NCBI GenBank assembly: GCA_023159155.1
Contig: JAJNNX010000024.1
Location: 1-64,000, forward strand
DNA length: 64,000 nt
From: Ustulina deusta
Taxonomy: Eukaryota; Ascomycota; Sordariomycetes; Xylariales; Xylariaceae
Reading direction: 5' to 3'
Shown: positions 24,267 to 35,719 of the stretch, piece after piece
Layout: every line of letters begins with the position of its first letter
How positions within the stretch are numbered: position 1 is the stretch's first letter
Made by a program: the position numbers and the translations under genes
The notes under the pieces: model-generated
The model's input: only the letters and a program-made list of their open reading frames with translations
Told to the model about the DNA's origin: nothing
Databases searched by the model: none

Positions 24267-27200
24267 ATGGCCAGCACACACTCTGACGTGGCGCGTTGGC
24301 AATATGACCTACTCCCCCATGTGGTCGACAGGGTAGCCCGTAACTCACCGGACACGGCGTACGGTCTTTGGCCCACCTCGCCGACGTCATATGAAGAGGG
24401 TTACCAGACTATCACTTACTCACAGTTGGCGAATGCTGTCAACGGATTGGCGTGGTGGCTTGTGGAGCAACTCGGGCCAGGACAAGGAGATGTCGTTGCT
24501 TGTCAGTCCAAGTCCTAATTGTATTATAATTTTCAATTCAAACCGAGTTGTCTTTTGTCTAGCTAACCTCTCCGTCCTTCATCAGATATCGGCCCTAACG
24601 ATGTGCGATTGACGGCCCTGCTGCTCGCGGCCATCAAGGCAAACTATGTGGTATGTGGAGTCTCCGAGCCAAGAATTTGCCAAGGACCTGTGCTGAACCA
24701 AGCAACTTCAGCTCTTCTTTCCATCGCCGCGCAACAGTGCGGCTGCTTACAAGGCTCTGCTCGACACGCTCGGGTGCAAGACACTCGTAACAACAACTCC
24801 TGTCCCGCCACCGGCTCTGACTATCCTCGAGACCGCGCGCCCACAGATGCTTACGGTCCCGGAAGTTGACCAGCTCCTTGGTCAAGCCTATGAGCACTAC
24901 AGCTGCGATAGGACGTATGAGAAAAATGGCCGGGAGCCCATTTGGGCCATGTAGGTCGTCACTGCGTGGATTATGCGTATGCTAGCATATGGGATAAGTG
25001 CATCTTAGCTCACTCATTATCGGCAGACACACATCTGGCTCGACGGGCTTCCCTAAGCCTATTATCTGGACATCTGAAGCCATTGCGCGCCACCACAACG
25101 GCACGGATGCCGTGCTGCCTGGCGGGGTGCGATCTCTTGACCATTTCGAGCGTGGTAAGAGGGTGTTGACGACTCTACCGCCGTTTCATGTAAGTTGACT
25201 TATCATCCATGACGTGAGCAGAACTGACGCCAGCAGGGAGCCGGCTTGGGACAATACATCTTCTGGGGCATTCCGTTTGGCAGTACGCCGATCGCGCCGG
25301 TGGCCACGGCGATTCCCACGGCCCAGGGGGTCGTGGACGCTCTCAAGCAAACGCCAGCCGAAGTCGTATTGCTGGTCCCGTCGATAGTGGCCGAGTTGGC
25401 TGAGGACCCCGTCAGCCTCGACTACATCGCGGCTCATGTCAAGCTACTCGTGTATCTTGGGGGCGACCTACCGCAAGAGTTCGGGGATCGCGGTATGAAG
25501 TTTTCGCATTTGAACCGTTGAAAACCCCGTTCAATTGTATATCTTAGTCCTTTGCGTCTTTTGCCCTGTTTATTATTCGGACTCATTCACTCCTTCACTT
25601 TCTCTACCTCTTCGTCCTCTGACTGTTTCGCGAGCCCTCACCCCAGATAGATTTTTTTCTCCCTCCCACCTCTCCATGGCTTATCCGCTAATTCTCGGTC
25701 ACATACTCAGTGGCGGCCAAGGTACCGCTCCGTTGTCAATGGGGCTGCTCTGAGATCGGTTTCGTTCACCAGCTCTGGCCAACCGAGCTTGGGCCACAGG
25801 ACTGGAAGTATATCCGCATTCATCCATGTTCAGGTCCTGTGTTCGAGGAAACCACGGACGGAGTCTACGAGCTGGTGTTTCGGAGACAGGAGTCCCTACT
25901 TGAGACTCAGTCGATGTGGAGCATCTCGGGCCAGGAGAAGCTAGACGAGTTCCGTACTCGTGATCTCTTCGAGCCGCACCCGACGGTCGCCGATGCCTGG
26001 CGTTGGAAAGCTCGGACTGACGATATAATCGTCTTCCTCAACGGTGAGAAGACAAATCCCGTCACGATGGAGCAGAGCGTTGTAGCTACTAATCCCGAGG
26101 TTATCGGCGCCATCGTCGTTGGCGCCCAGAAGTTTCAGGCTGCGCTTCTAGTCGAACCGGCCCGCACCGTGCCAATTGCAACTACGGCTGATCAGGCCGC
26201 GCTGATCGAACGTATCTGGCCGAGCATCCAAGAGGCTAATAGCATGGCCCCTGCCCACGCACGCGTAGAGAAGTCCATGGTTCTCATCGGGGACCCAGAC
26301 CGCCCGCTGATACGCGCGGCCAAAGGGACGATCCAACGGGCTGCAAGCCTTGCTCAATATTCCACCGAGATCGAAAAACTGTACTCGGACGCAGATGCCC
26401 AAGCTGACGTGACCAATGAGATTTATAGTCCAATGAGTGCGGGTATGCTCACGCAACGGATTCGGGACATTGTCCTCGAAACCACGGGCTGGCATGAGTT
26501 AGGAGACTCGGCCGGTTTCTTCGACAACGGCATGGACTCGCTGCAAGCACTGCGGATTGTCCGCGCCCTCCGGCGTGGTCTGGGAGTCAGCTACCTCGCC
26601 CTGTCGACGCTGTACCAGAACGCTTCGATCGCGCAACTGACGACTGCAATTCTTACGCACAAGAGCAGTGAAAGCGATGGCGACCTAATGCAGCCGTTGC
26701 TGTCCACCTACTCGGGGCTCTTACAACAGATCAAGCAGGCAAGGCCGGACGACACTGATGCCAGCAGCACCGACGCGGCGGCTACGGATGTTGTCCTAAC
26801 CGGCTCCACCGGGACCCTGGGAACCTATATCTTGAGGGCCCTCCTCGATTGCCCGGGTATAGGGCATGTATTCTGCCTGAACCGTGGCCCTGACGGCGGA
26901 CGCGCGGTCCAAAGCACTCGTTTCGAAGCGGCCGGTCTGTCCAGGGAAGGGCTAGACGACAGAGTGACTTTTCTGCAATCTAACTTAGCGCAGCCCCGCC
27001 TCGGACTGGACGAAGCCAACTATCAAGCGCTACGATCCCGCGCGAGTCTCATCATCCACAACGCCTGGCCGGTCAACTTCAATCTGGATCTGCTAGCCTT
27101 TAGACCACAGTTGGCCGGGCTGGTGAACTTGTTCGCGCTGTCCAACGCGGCGGCGGCGTCGCAAGGAAAGAACATGAAGTTCCTATTCGTGTCATCCGTA

Positions 27201-27986
27201 GGGGCCGTCATAGACGGGAGACCAGGACCGGCCCCGGAAGCCCTGGTGGAGCTGCAGCAGCACGACGGCAGCAACGGATACTCGAAGAGCAAGCTTATCG
27301 CCGAGCATCTGTGCGAATGCGCCGCGCGTCACCTTGCGACCCCGGTGCTCGTCGTGCGGGTCGGCCAGGTAGCCGGTGCCATCAGGCACAAAGGCATGTG
27401 GAATCCGGCCGAGTGGCTGCCGAGTCTAGTCATGAGCTCGCGCCACCTCGGGTGCCTGCCAAACAGTTTGGGCCCGCAGTTTTCAGCCGTTGACTGGGTG
27501 CCCGTCGACGCTCTAGCCGACGTCGTAGTAGACCTAGTGACGTATCTGAGCAGAGGCGACGGATCAACGGCAGAGGGGGCCCGGGTGTTCAATATAAGGA
27601 ATCCATCCGTCATCAGCTGGGAAAACGTGATGCCGGCAGTTCAGGAGGGCATCGAGACGGAGCCGGGCCGAGCCGTCGAGGTTGTGTCGCCTGAGGAGTG
27701 GTTGACGCGACTCGAGAAGAGTGTTGAGGTTGCCACCACGGGTGCTGGGGCTAACGCGGCGGTTAAGACAAACCCGGCCATCAAGCTCGTTGAGTTCTAC
27801 CGGAACAGTGTGTGGAATGTCACTGGTGGGCCTGCAAGTACGGCTACGACGTCACAGGCGCCGATGGCTATTGAGAAGGCTCTAGAGACCAGCCCGACGC
27901 TACGAGACTTGCCGCAAGTAAGCCTCGGCTGGATGCGCAAATGGGTTGACGAGTGGTTGGCTCCGGCATCGGGGCCGGATATCTAA
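24267..27986 (+). CDS. NRPS-like adenylate-forming reductase (A-T-R)
   Basis: Six exons (24267-24501, 24586-24650, 24712-24950, 25027-25189, 25237-25492, 25711-27986) join in frame to 1077 residues. Adenylation domain: HTSGSTGFPKP at 181-191, GCSEIG near 328, RTRDLFEPHP and WRWKARTDDIIVFLNGEK, and a C-terminal AAKGTIQR lysine. Thiolation domain: NGMDSLQ with Ser596 as the pantetheine site. Reductase domain: VVLTGSTGTLG near 680-690 and YSKSK with Tyr843/Lys847. No condensation domain is present. The family activates an aryl or alkyl carboxylic acid with ATP, loads it on the carrier, and releases it reductively as aldehyde or alcohol. In this cluster it may reduce the polyketide acid or make a separate building block. 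The substrate cannot be read by eye. The start is in CACCATGG. Intron 5 (218 bp) is unusually long. Confidence 0.93.
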
Positions 27987-29921
27987 TATTTCGTGTAACT
28001 CTCTTCTTACCTGGTTGCCCGGGCAGCCATTATCATACAAACGCTGGGACAGATTTGTACAAGTCGGCTGAAACGACCGTGTACCTAGCAAGTCTACAAC
28101 ACCGTATGCCTGAAGGTCATTCTCAATTGTGTAGCCGGAAGCGTGAGAGACCCATCTGGTGCCTTCGTGAAACGTTTCTTTTGTTGCTGCTGCAAAGAAC
28201 GCGGATACAATTTCTGTTATGGATAACTAGGTAATTAGTCAGCACGAGCACTGGAGGGGGTGAGTGGGCGGGGTTTGCGCAAGGTCTGCGGAAATATGGC
28301 TAGATGTCAGAAATAAGCGATGGCTGTTGAATGCCTTCATTTTAACGAATATCAATAAGTAAAACAAAAGGCTTTGCCTTCGTTTTAACGAATGTAATAA
28401 GTGGAACGAAATGGAAGGCTTTATCGGTGAAGAAAAAAAAAACCTTTTCTCTTAAAACGGTTCTCTAGAGTGGGGCTGGAGCACCGAGGCCAAAACGGAG
28501 CAGCGGGCGGCTAATAGCCAGGACCCACCCGTGTGGCGCCGCCGAACCGGGGTTTTAGTCAGCAGAGACACTCGCACCGGTGTTGGCCATATTGCGAAAA
28601 CAGGAAGATATAACTAACCTTATCCCCTTTGGTTAGCACCTTGATCTGTCTTACGATCGATGGCTTGTACTCTTCTTTATTGGAAAGTTCGAGGGTGCTA
28701 ACATCTTTTACAGCGTTTAGCAAAGCAGCTCGGGCTAGGTAGTCTTCTGTCAACATTTGTTTATGTATTATGCAGATGCGTGCGTGCCGTCAATATACGG
28801 CTGGCATCTCAGCAAGGCAAGATAAGAAAGCAAATGATCTGTGATCTGGGCTTATCATTTACATATCCCCAACAGGGATCTGGTCGACGACATGCCGGTA
28901 TGCACTCTTGCCGGACTGTTGGTGATAAACGCCACCCGACCTTGCAGCTGTCACATCCAGGAAAGACAAGGAAAATCGTAAGTGAGGTCGGGCGTCGCTT
29001 TCTTAAACCGATCCAAGCTAAAAAAAAATCAGTCGCTATTCCGACTACGAACCTGGTTGGTGGTACCTGACGACGACTAACAAGGTATCTAGATAGGGGC
29101 AGATACGGTGTGGACATAAAGGCCGTGCTTTGGCAGGGATATATGCTGCCAGAAGATTACAACTTCATATTGTCGGTGCGTGTTGCCATTATAAGAGGGG
29201 GAAGAAGCTCGTTAAATTCAGATGGCATTGATTCGCTGTCGAAGACGAAATACTGATAAGGAGTTGAAGATCGGTGATACACCATCCTCGATCTAATTTA
29301 TGAATGCAAAAATGGTAGCGCGGATCCGGCGCCAGTGGCCCGTAATTGGAGTCCATCACGTTGTCTACTATAAGGATATCATTCCACAGCCGCCTTTCCC
29401 CCCCGGTCCGATCCACAACGACCCCAGCGATAGCGGTGGGAATAATCCCGGACGATAATCCCGGACGTCCCACGCGCCCTGCCGAATACAGCCATTCCGA
29501 ACACCGCTCCCAGGGCCCGTGGCATGAACCCTCCCCTACCCGCCTCCGCCAATCACGTCCTCGTCTTGCTTGTCCTCCTCTCGCCTGTCTGTCCATCTTG
29601 TCTGAAAATAGAAAGGTTGCTTGTCAATTGCCGTTGCGTTGTGGACCATCCTGAACCGATATGGGCGAAAGATTGGTAATACACTTCCTTAAAAAAAAAA
29701 GAAAAAAAGGAAGAACCCTTTCGTTTGATTTTTTTTCCTTTCTGGTTTTCTCTCCTGCTGTCGAGGCAGCATTTTGCTTTGACGAGTTCGGCTTCGTCTA
29801 CGATAGCAATCGATATAATTGTATCATGTTCCCGCCGAAGCATTCGTCCTAACTTAGCTGATAATATCGATTCCCTCCTTATCTTAATAATTACCTAGAT
29901 ACATATCCCCTGCCAGCCACC
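27987..29921. other. Intergenic region between reductase and MFS transporter
   Basis: About 1.9 kb with no gene I can support. It contains a two-copy direct duplication (28333-28420) and a 65-codon minus-strand frame at 28756-28559 that begins with ATG and ends in lower-complexity sequence; I do not recognise it. GC-rich and A-rich patches alternate. Some of it may be old transposon debris. Confidence 0.5.
28333..28420 (+). repeat. Two-copy tandem duplication, about 43 bp
   Basis: GCCTTCATTTTAACGAAT... at 28333 is followed by GCCTTCGTTTTAACGAAT... at 28376. Both copies continue with AATAAGT-AAC and a GGCTTT end. No function is evident. Confidence 0.75.
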
Positions 29922-31847
29922 ATGTCGCCGGGGTTCGACAGCGCCTCTCATGAGAAATACCGTCGCTCGGTATCCGACGACGACGAGCACAACACCAGCC
30001 AGGACGACGTAGAATATGCCGCCGGGGTGAGCCCCTTTTTATAGTCATATGCCGTTGCCATGAACATCGCGCTCACACGAACCGCACATAAGGACGCGAT
30101 CCGCAAGATCGACACGACGACGAGCCAGGTCAGCAGACGCAGCAAGATCTCCCGCATCCTCAGCAAAGCAAGCGGCGTGAGAGACGACGCAGCGCCGACC
30201 GTGATCCCCGTCTCGGACCTCGACCGTGGCGTCGTCGGATGGGAGGGCCCCGAGGACCCGGCCATGCCGCTGAACTTCGACCCGCGCCGGAAATGGGTCG
30301 TCGTCACTTGTCTCAGCCTCATCACGCTGTTCTCGCCGCTCTCGTCGTCCATCCTGGCCCCCGCCATCAACGCCGTGGAAGCCGAGTTCGGCTCGGCCGA
30401 CACCACCAAGGCCTCGCTGCCCGTCAGCATCTTCCTGCTGGGCTACGCCGTCGGCCCGCTGTTCTTGTCCCCGCTGTCCGAGATCTACGGACGCGCCGTG
30501 GTCCTGTCGAGCGCCAACGCCTTCTTCTGCGTTTGGCATATCGGCTGTGCGCTGGCCCCGAGTCTCGACGCCCTCATCGTCTTCCGCTTCCTCTGCGGCG
30601 TTGGCGGCGCCGGGTGTATGACGCTGGGCGGCGCCGTGATAGGGGATCTGTTTCCGGTCATCGAGCGTGGCAAGGCGTTGTCTGTCTGGAGTATTGGGCC
30701 GATCGTGGGACCTACGCTGGGCCCGTTGATAGGCGCTTTCATCGTGGGATCCATCGGCTGGCGGTGGGATCCGTGGATCGTCTTCATCCCGTCTAGCATC
30801 GTCACTGCCGCGCTGGCGTTCTATCTTCCCGAGACGTGCCACAAGGTGCTTATTGATCGCAAAGTGCAGCGGTTGAGTCGAGAACTTAGTAGAGATGATC
30901 TGGTGAATTGTTACGATGCTCCTGGGAAGACGCGGGTGTCGCAAACGAAACTCCTACTGTTGGGACTTACACGGCCCTTGAAGATGCTTGTCTTGGCGCC
31001 TATCATTTTACTCATGTCCGTCAATGTGGCGTTCAATTACGGTACGAGTAAGTAATACATATACCCAAGCGCTTTCGTCTCCGTCTCATATCACATGAAG
31101 TCCGCGATTGACGCGATAATATCAGTGTATCTAATGTTCAACACAATCCCGCCGACGTTCGAGGGCCAGTACGGCTTCCCAACAAGCCTCACCGGCCTCA
31201 TCTACCTAGCGCTAGGACTCGGCTATGTCATCGGCCTGTGGAGCTTCTCGGTTCTCTCGGACAGAACAGTCTTACGACTAATCAAGAGAAACAGCGGCAT
31301 CTTCGAGCCTGAGATGCGTTTGCATCTCGTTACGTACTACGGTAAGCACTCATACTGTTCATCAGTCACTATGAATTTCATAAAAAAAATTAAAAAATCT
31401 TTTTTTTTCGTGTCATTGATACTCCTATCCCGTGTCTGCCGACTTGGTGCCCGGGACCGTCAATTGCTGACCTGTCCACTAGCCTGCGTTGCCCCAATAA
31501 CGTTTTTCTGGTACGGGTGGACCACGTACTACAGAGTACACTGGATCGCGCCGATCCTAAGCTTGATCCCCTTCGGCATCGCTATCCTAGGTGTGTACCT
31601 GCCGACGCAGGCGTACATCATCGACGCATACCCACTGTACTCGGCCTCGGGGCTCGCGGCCTTTACGGTGCTACGGAGCATCGTCGCCGCGTTCCTCCCG
31701 CTCGCCGGCCCGTCTCTGTTCTCATCCCTGGGACTCGGCTGGGGCTCCTCCGTCCTGGGGTTCATCACCATCGGGCTTATCCCAATCCCTGTCTTGGTGC
31801 TTCTGTTTGGCACGAAGTTGAGGAAGAAGTATCCTGTTCAACTCTGA
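29922..31847 (+). CDS. MFS multidrug-type transporter (DHA1 family)
   Basis: Four exons (29922-30026, 30093-31047, 31126-31341, 31483-31847) give 546 residues. A hydrophilic N-terminus of about 100 residues with a WEGPEDPAMPLNF motif precedes the first helix, as in fungal DHA1 drug-proton antiporters. The loop 2-3 signature PLSEIYGRAVV follows LGYAVGPLFL. The first half ends with LPETCHKVLIDRK and a long central loop. The second half has WYGWT and ends LRKKYPVQL. It should export a small hydrophobic molecule across the plasma membrane using the proton gradient. Same-strand placement after the A-T-R reductase suggests product export or self-protection. The donor of intron 2 could also lie 7 bases upstream out of frame; the chosen GTAAGT keeps NYGTMYLMF. 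The start is ACCATGTC. Confidence 0.92.
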
Positions 31848-32279
31848 GGTTGGTAGAAAGAGGATAATTAATCAGATGGGGGAGAGGCTTGGTGAAGAAC
31901 GATCGAGTTTAGTTTAGGTTGGTATTGGACGCTTACATTGTTACTTGGTTCTTGACGTCGATGGCGGCAGGGGACTTTTCATCGGTGCCTAGATAAGACA
32001 AGTTGGTTAGAGGGCTCACAAGCCGCATGAAGAGGACTGGGACTGGAATTGGTCTCTAAGTGTAGATATCTTACATGTAGACTATCTGGAGATATAATAA
32101 TAGACAAATTCAGTCACGCGGGTCTATGGACATCGTACAATTAGCAGAAAGATCGGCTGAATAAAATGAATGAAAGGGAATGTATATTTCACATTTTCAT
32201 TGATCTTTATCACTCATCCATCATTCTAGACTTCAATGCCCAACACCCGTGTTACCCTCGTACACCAGCGAACAAACCA
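31848..32279. other. Intergenic, between converging MFS and chitosanase genes
   Basis: About 430 bp between the two 3' ends, AT-leaning. I see nothing in it beyond likely 3' untranslated sequence. Confidence 0.6.
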
Positions 32280-33450
32280 TCACCTAGACACACACCCTCC
32301 TAGCCGGCTAACGAGCTTATCGCCCAAGCTCTGAATACTAGCCTCGAACTCGTCGAAATCAGCAGCATCCCACTTCGCGCCGTCAGCGCCCGGCACGGCG
32401 TCCGAGCCCTGGAACGCAATATACAGAACGTCCGTCTCCTCGTGGCCGTTGTTGCCCGTGATGCCCTGCCCGAAGCACGCCGTCGCCAGCGAGATGGACG
32501 CCTCGCCTATCACGGCCTTGTCGCCGTCGTCGCCGTTTTCGTCGCCCCATATGCCGTAGATCTGGCGTTCGAGGTGGAAGTCTGTTAGTCTTGTATTATA
32601 CTTTTTTTTGCTTTGCATCCTTCATATTTCGTGACATTTCAACCGAGGAAGTTCTCGACGATGTGAAAAAAAAAATTTTCTTCTTCCCTTCAAATCCGGT
32701 CGCGGTTGAATAGAGAACGAACGAACGAACGAACGAATGAAAGAATAAACAAATGAAAGAATAAACAAATGGAGAAAAGTAAAAAAAAATATATAAATTA
32801 AAAAAAAACTCACCAACTGGTCCCCGCAAACAACAGCAACAACACTAAGCGGCCGGACGCCGTGCGCCGCGGGGTCGAAGTTGACGTAGCCGGGCTTGGC
32901 GCCGACGTTGCCGAAGACGACGTAGGGGTGGATGTTGGCGTCGAGGTCGTCGACGCCGGGGCGGCCGTAGCCGCGCACCGTGTCGGCGAAGGAGGTCACG
33001 GACTGGGTGTCGCCCGAGTTGCCGCAGCGGCCGTCGTCGGCCGGCGACCCCTGCACGCCGTCGCAGTCGACGTCCATGTCCGCGAGCGCGCCGCCCGTGC
33101 CCTGCTGGTAGATGATCCCGTGGCTGGCGAGACGGTCGCCGCAGTACGTGAAGTCTGTTCTCCTCCCAGCAGAAAAGGAGGGTCCTGTTAGGGGCTTGTA
33201 CGGTAGTGTGGCGTTGGGGAGTGAGTGCAATGCGTGTATTGATTGGGTTCTGTGTGTTGTCGGCGTTTGTTTACATCCACGCACCGTTGCTGCCGTCTTC
33301 GAGGGCGTAGAAACCGCCCTGCAAGACGTTGGAGCATTCGCCCTGGCTCTTGATGCTGTTGTATAAAGCCCGGACATTCTGGGGGACGTCCCGAGCGAGC
33401 GAAGCGCCCGCCAGAATGGAGAGGGCGAGAAGGGCGGATCGGGGCGCCAT
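32280..33450 (-). CDS. Secreted GH75 fungal chitosanase
   Basis: Three exons (33450-33285, 33154-32814, 32561-32280) give 262 residues. A signal peptide ([19 protein letters not shown]) is followed by a mature protein with FTYCGD, the acidic cluster [39 protein letters not shown] and [10 protein letters not shown]. This order is typical of fungal family 75 endo-chitosanases. It cleaves beta-1,4 linkages in chitosan outside the cell, in cell-wall remodelling or nutrition. The acceptor of intron 2 is CGCCAG just before ATC-TAC-GGC, chosen because it is the only one that restores the conserved [10 protein letters not shown] join. That 252-bp intron is A/T-rich and carries AACG and 15-bp tandem repeats. 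It is not obviously part of the metabolite cluster. Confidence 0.92.
32716..32770. repeat. Microsatellite and minisatellite in a chitosanase intron
   Basis: AACG repeated about five times is followed by two copies of a 15-bp AATGAAAGAATAAAC-like unit. It lies wholly within intron 2, so it does not affect the protein. Confidence 0.8.
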
Positions 33451-35719
33451 GATATGAGTCTTATGAGCGAGCGAACCTCGGAATAAGCAGAATACGGCAA
33501 GCGGAATTGAGATAGTTGAAGAGGTGATTCTCGGGCAAGTGGTCGTGTACTTATTGAACTACAAAAGCAGGATGATATCAACTAATATTGGGTAAGAATA
33601 GGGGAGCTGGCAGATATATGTATTCAATGCCGAGTCAGTTGCATCTAATAATCCGGTCGCGCATGATGCAACCCAGCTCGAGGCTAAGCTAATATAAGGC
33701 TCAGTGATCAGCCTCTTATAGGCATTGCCGGCGACGATCTTCCTCATCCCTGGCGCGCCAGGTGTGTACATGCAGACAACTACAGCAGCATGGCTGATGA
33801 GGCCCACTACTGAGTCTGTATATTGCAGCGCTGACATCTTGAAAACATCGTCAGTTGCCTGTTTCAGCGTTTTCCTTAACAATGTTTCAAGGACAAAGTG
33901 GCGCCAGAATGGGCTTGTTGGTTGTTGGCAGGGTTCTCTTTGTACACTAGGACTGATCGATCCTTGGAAAACGTCACACCGTGTATTTGGGACGTCTGCG
34001 GTATCCTACTGTGCAACAAAAACAACAATGTAGATGGAAATATTGAAGTTGAAGGGTAGAGAATTCTCGTAGCCTATGCGTATGTATCTACTAGAAATTA
34101 GTCCCGACAGTACAGACAACACTGAGGGTTTATAAACTCTCGGCTGAATAAAGGTGATCTACATGGAAGGTCGAGTCTTGGGGACAATCCTTTGCTGACT
34201 GGCCATTAACTGACGCCAGCAGATAATAGATACCTGCCCGATCTGGCAATAGAGGTCGGCTTTAGCGCTGTTTCATTTGTCGAAATCGCACCTATAGCTT
34301 GAATACTACTCGTTGGAAGTAGTGTACTTAGGCAGGTAGCTTTTCACATTTAATGCGAAACAAATTGTCTCCCAACGTACTTAGCCACAGCAGCCTTTCA
34401 AGGTGAATTATTTTTCTAATTTATAGCCTCTGGAAATGTCCTTCTCCAGCTGTTTGATTTCCCCCAAAGCCAAGCGAGGCGGTCCTCCTATGTAATCCTA
34501 GTCAGCCTGTACGGTTTCAGGTTGTGTCCGTCATACTGCCCAGAGGATAACTTGCTTTGCGGTCAATCACAGTGCTAACCTCTAAGTCATCATTTATTCC
34601 TATCAAAAATAACTAAGATAGGTAGCATGATGCGTGTAGGCGGATATGCAAGTTTTATCTTAATAACCCGTACATAATAACACGCCGAAAATAGGAGCGT
34701 TCACTGAATACCTCGTATTGTAAGCCTTCACGATGCGCAATTACGTATGCAAAAGTAGAGTAGCGAGCGCCGCAGAAGACGGGGACAAAAAGTAGACGGA
34801 TAGCTGTCAGTTCTGGCTTGTAGCGAGAGTCCATGAGAGAAATACTGCTTCCTAAAATGCCAAGTATTAAGTTGCGTACACTCCCTTCAGAGAAGTCCGG
34901 CATACGAATCTAAATCTCACGAATAATGAGCAAAGGCTCTCATCCGGCGTGCTTTAAATATGCTTCCTTATTGGCTGCTAACAAAGCTTGGTTTGTCAGG
35001 GTACCAACTCAGTCCTTCAGCAATGAGCAATTCATTGCTTCAGCTTCAGCTAATTGTTTGGGTACGAATGTATCACTCTTTATACATATCTCTTATCCTT
35101 CTTCCTTAGCCCTAGCATAATTGCGATATTCCAAGGAAGTACAGAAGCGTGGAGAATATGCCACTGCTCGCGAAGTTGTAATTTTCGTTAACGCTGCGAT
35201 GCTACTGCTCTCTGACGCCGGGTGTCCAGTGTCTCTCGCATTAAACTGGTAACATTTGGAGCAGCAACATTGCCCTACCGCCACAATATTCAAAAGTGGT
35301 TCTTTTGAAAGCTTCAGTTTGCCGCAGGGTGATACTTTTATTGTCATAGTCCCTCTGAAACTTCGTGCATTATTGACCAACCCAGTTCGTAGAAATGAGA
35401 AGTCTGCCTGGCAGTCAATAATTTGGTTGGTTCCCCCGCGCAAGCCGGAGAGAGTATCGTGATTCATTCCAATAACGATAAGCGAGACAGTATCAGATAC
35501 GTCGTTGACCTGAGTATTAGAATAACTGTTAGAAGAATTTTCGATATCCGGAAGGGCGATGAGGCAGAATTTACGCACCCCCTACCGCTTATGCAAGGCC
35601 AGAGTCATAACATCGTTGCGTGAACCTCAAAGAAGTGTCTCTTGGCAACAAATTCGGAGTATCAAAACGCGAGTAGGTCTTCGTATGTAAGGTCAATGAA
35701 AAATGGCGACATATTCGAC
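33451..35719. other. Intergenic, gene-poor 2.3 kb
   Basis: This stretch lies between the chitosanase start and the SEH1 stop codon. The longest frame is 161 codons on the minus strand (35578-35093). Its translation is serine- and cysteine-containing without a recognisable domain, signal peptide or codon bias, so I do not call it a gene. No repeat of note was seen. Confidence 0.5.

Noticed and set aside
25493..25710. Possible separate small gene inside intron 5 of the A-T-R reductase
   Set aside because: The short frames here lack motifs. Removing the 218 bp restores the adenylation domain frame exactly.
29189..29596. 135-codon minus-strand frame upstream of the MFS gene
   Set aside because: It is Arg/Gly-rich in the first part and low-information after. 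It overlaps the likely 5' untranslated region of the transporter and has no recognisable motif.
30045..30944. 299-codon minus-strand frame
   Set aside because: It is antisense to exon 2 of the MFS transporter. Its Arg/Asp/Gly-rich, repetitive composition is typical of the shadow of a GC-rich coding strand, and the plus strand has clear MFS motifs.
35093..35578. 161-codon minus-strand frame upstream of the chitosanase
   Set aside because: No domain, signal peptide or plausible start context, and surrounding DNA is gene-poor. Chance frames of this size are expected in 2.3 kb.
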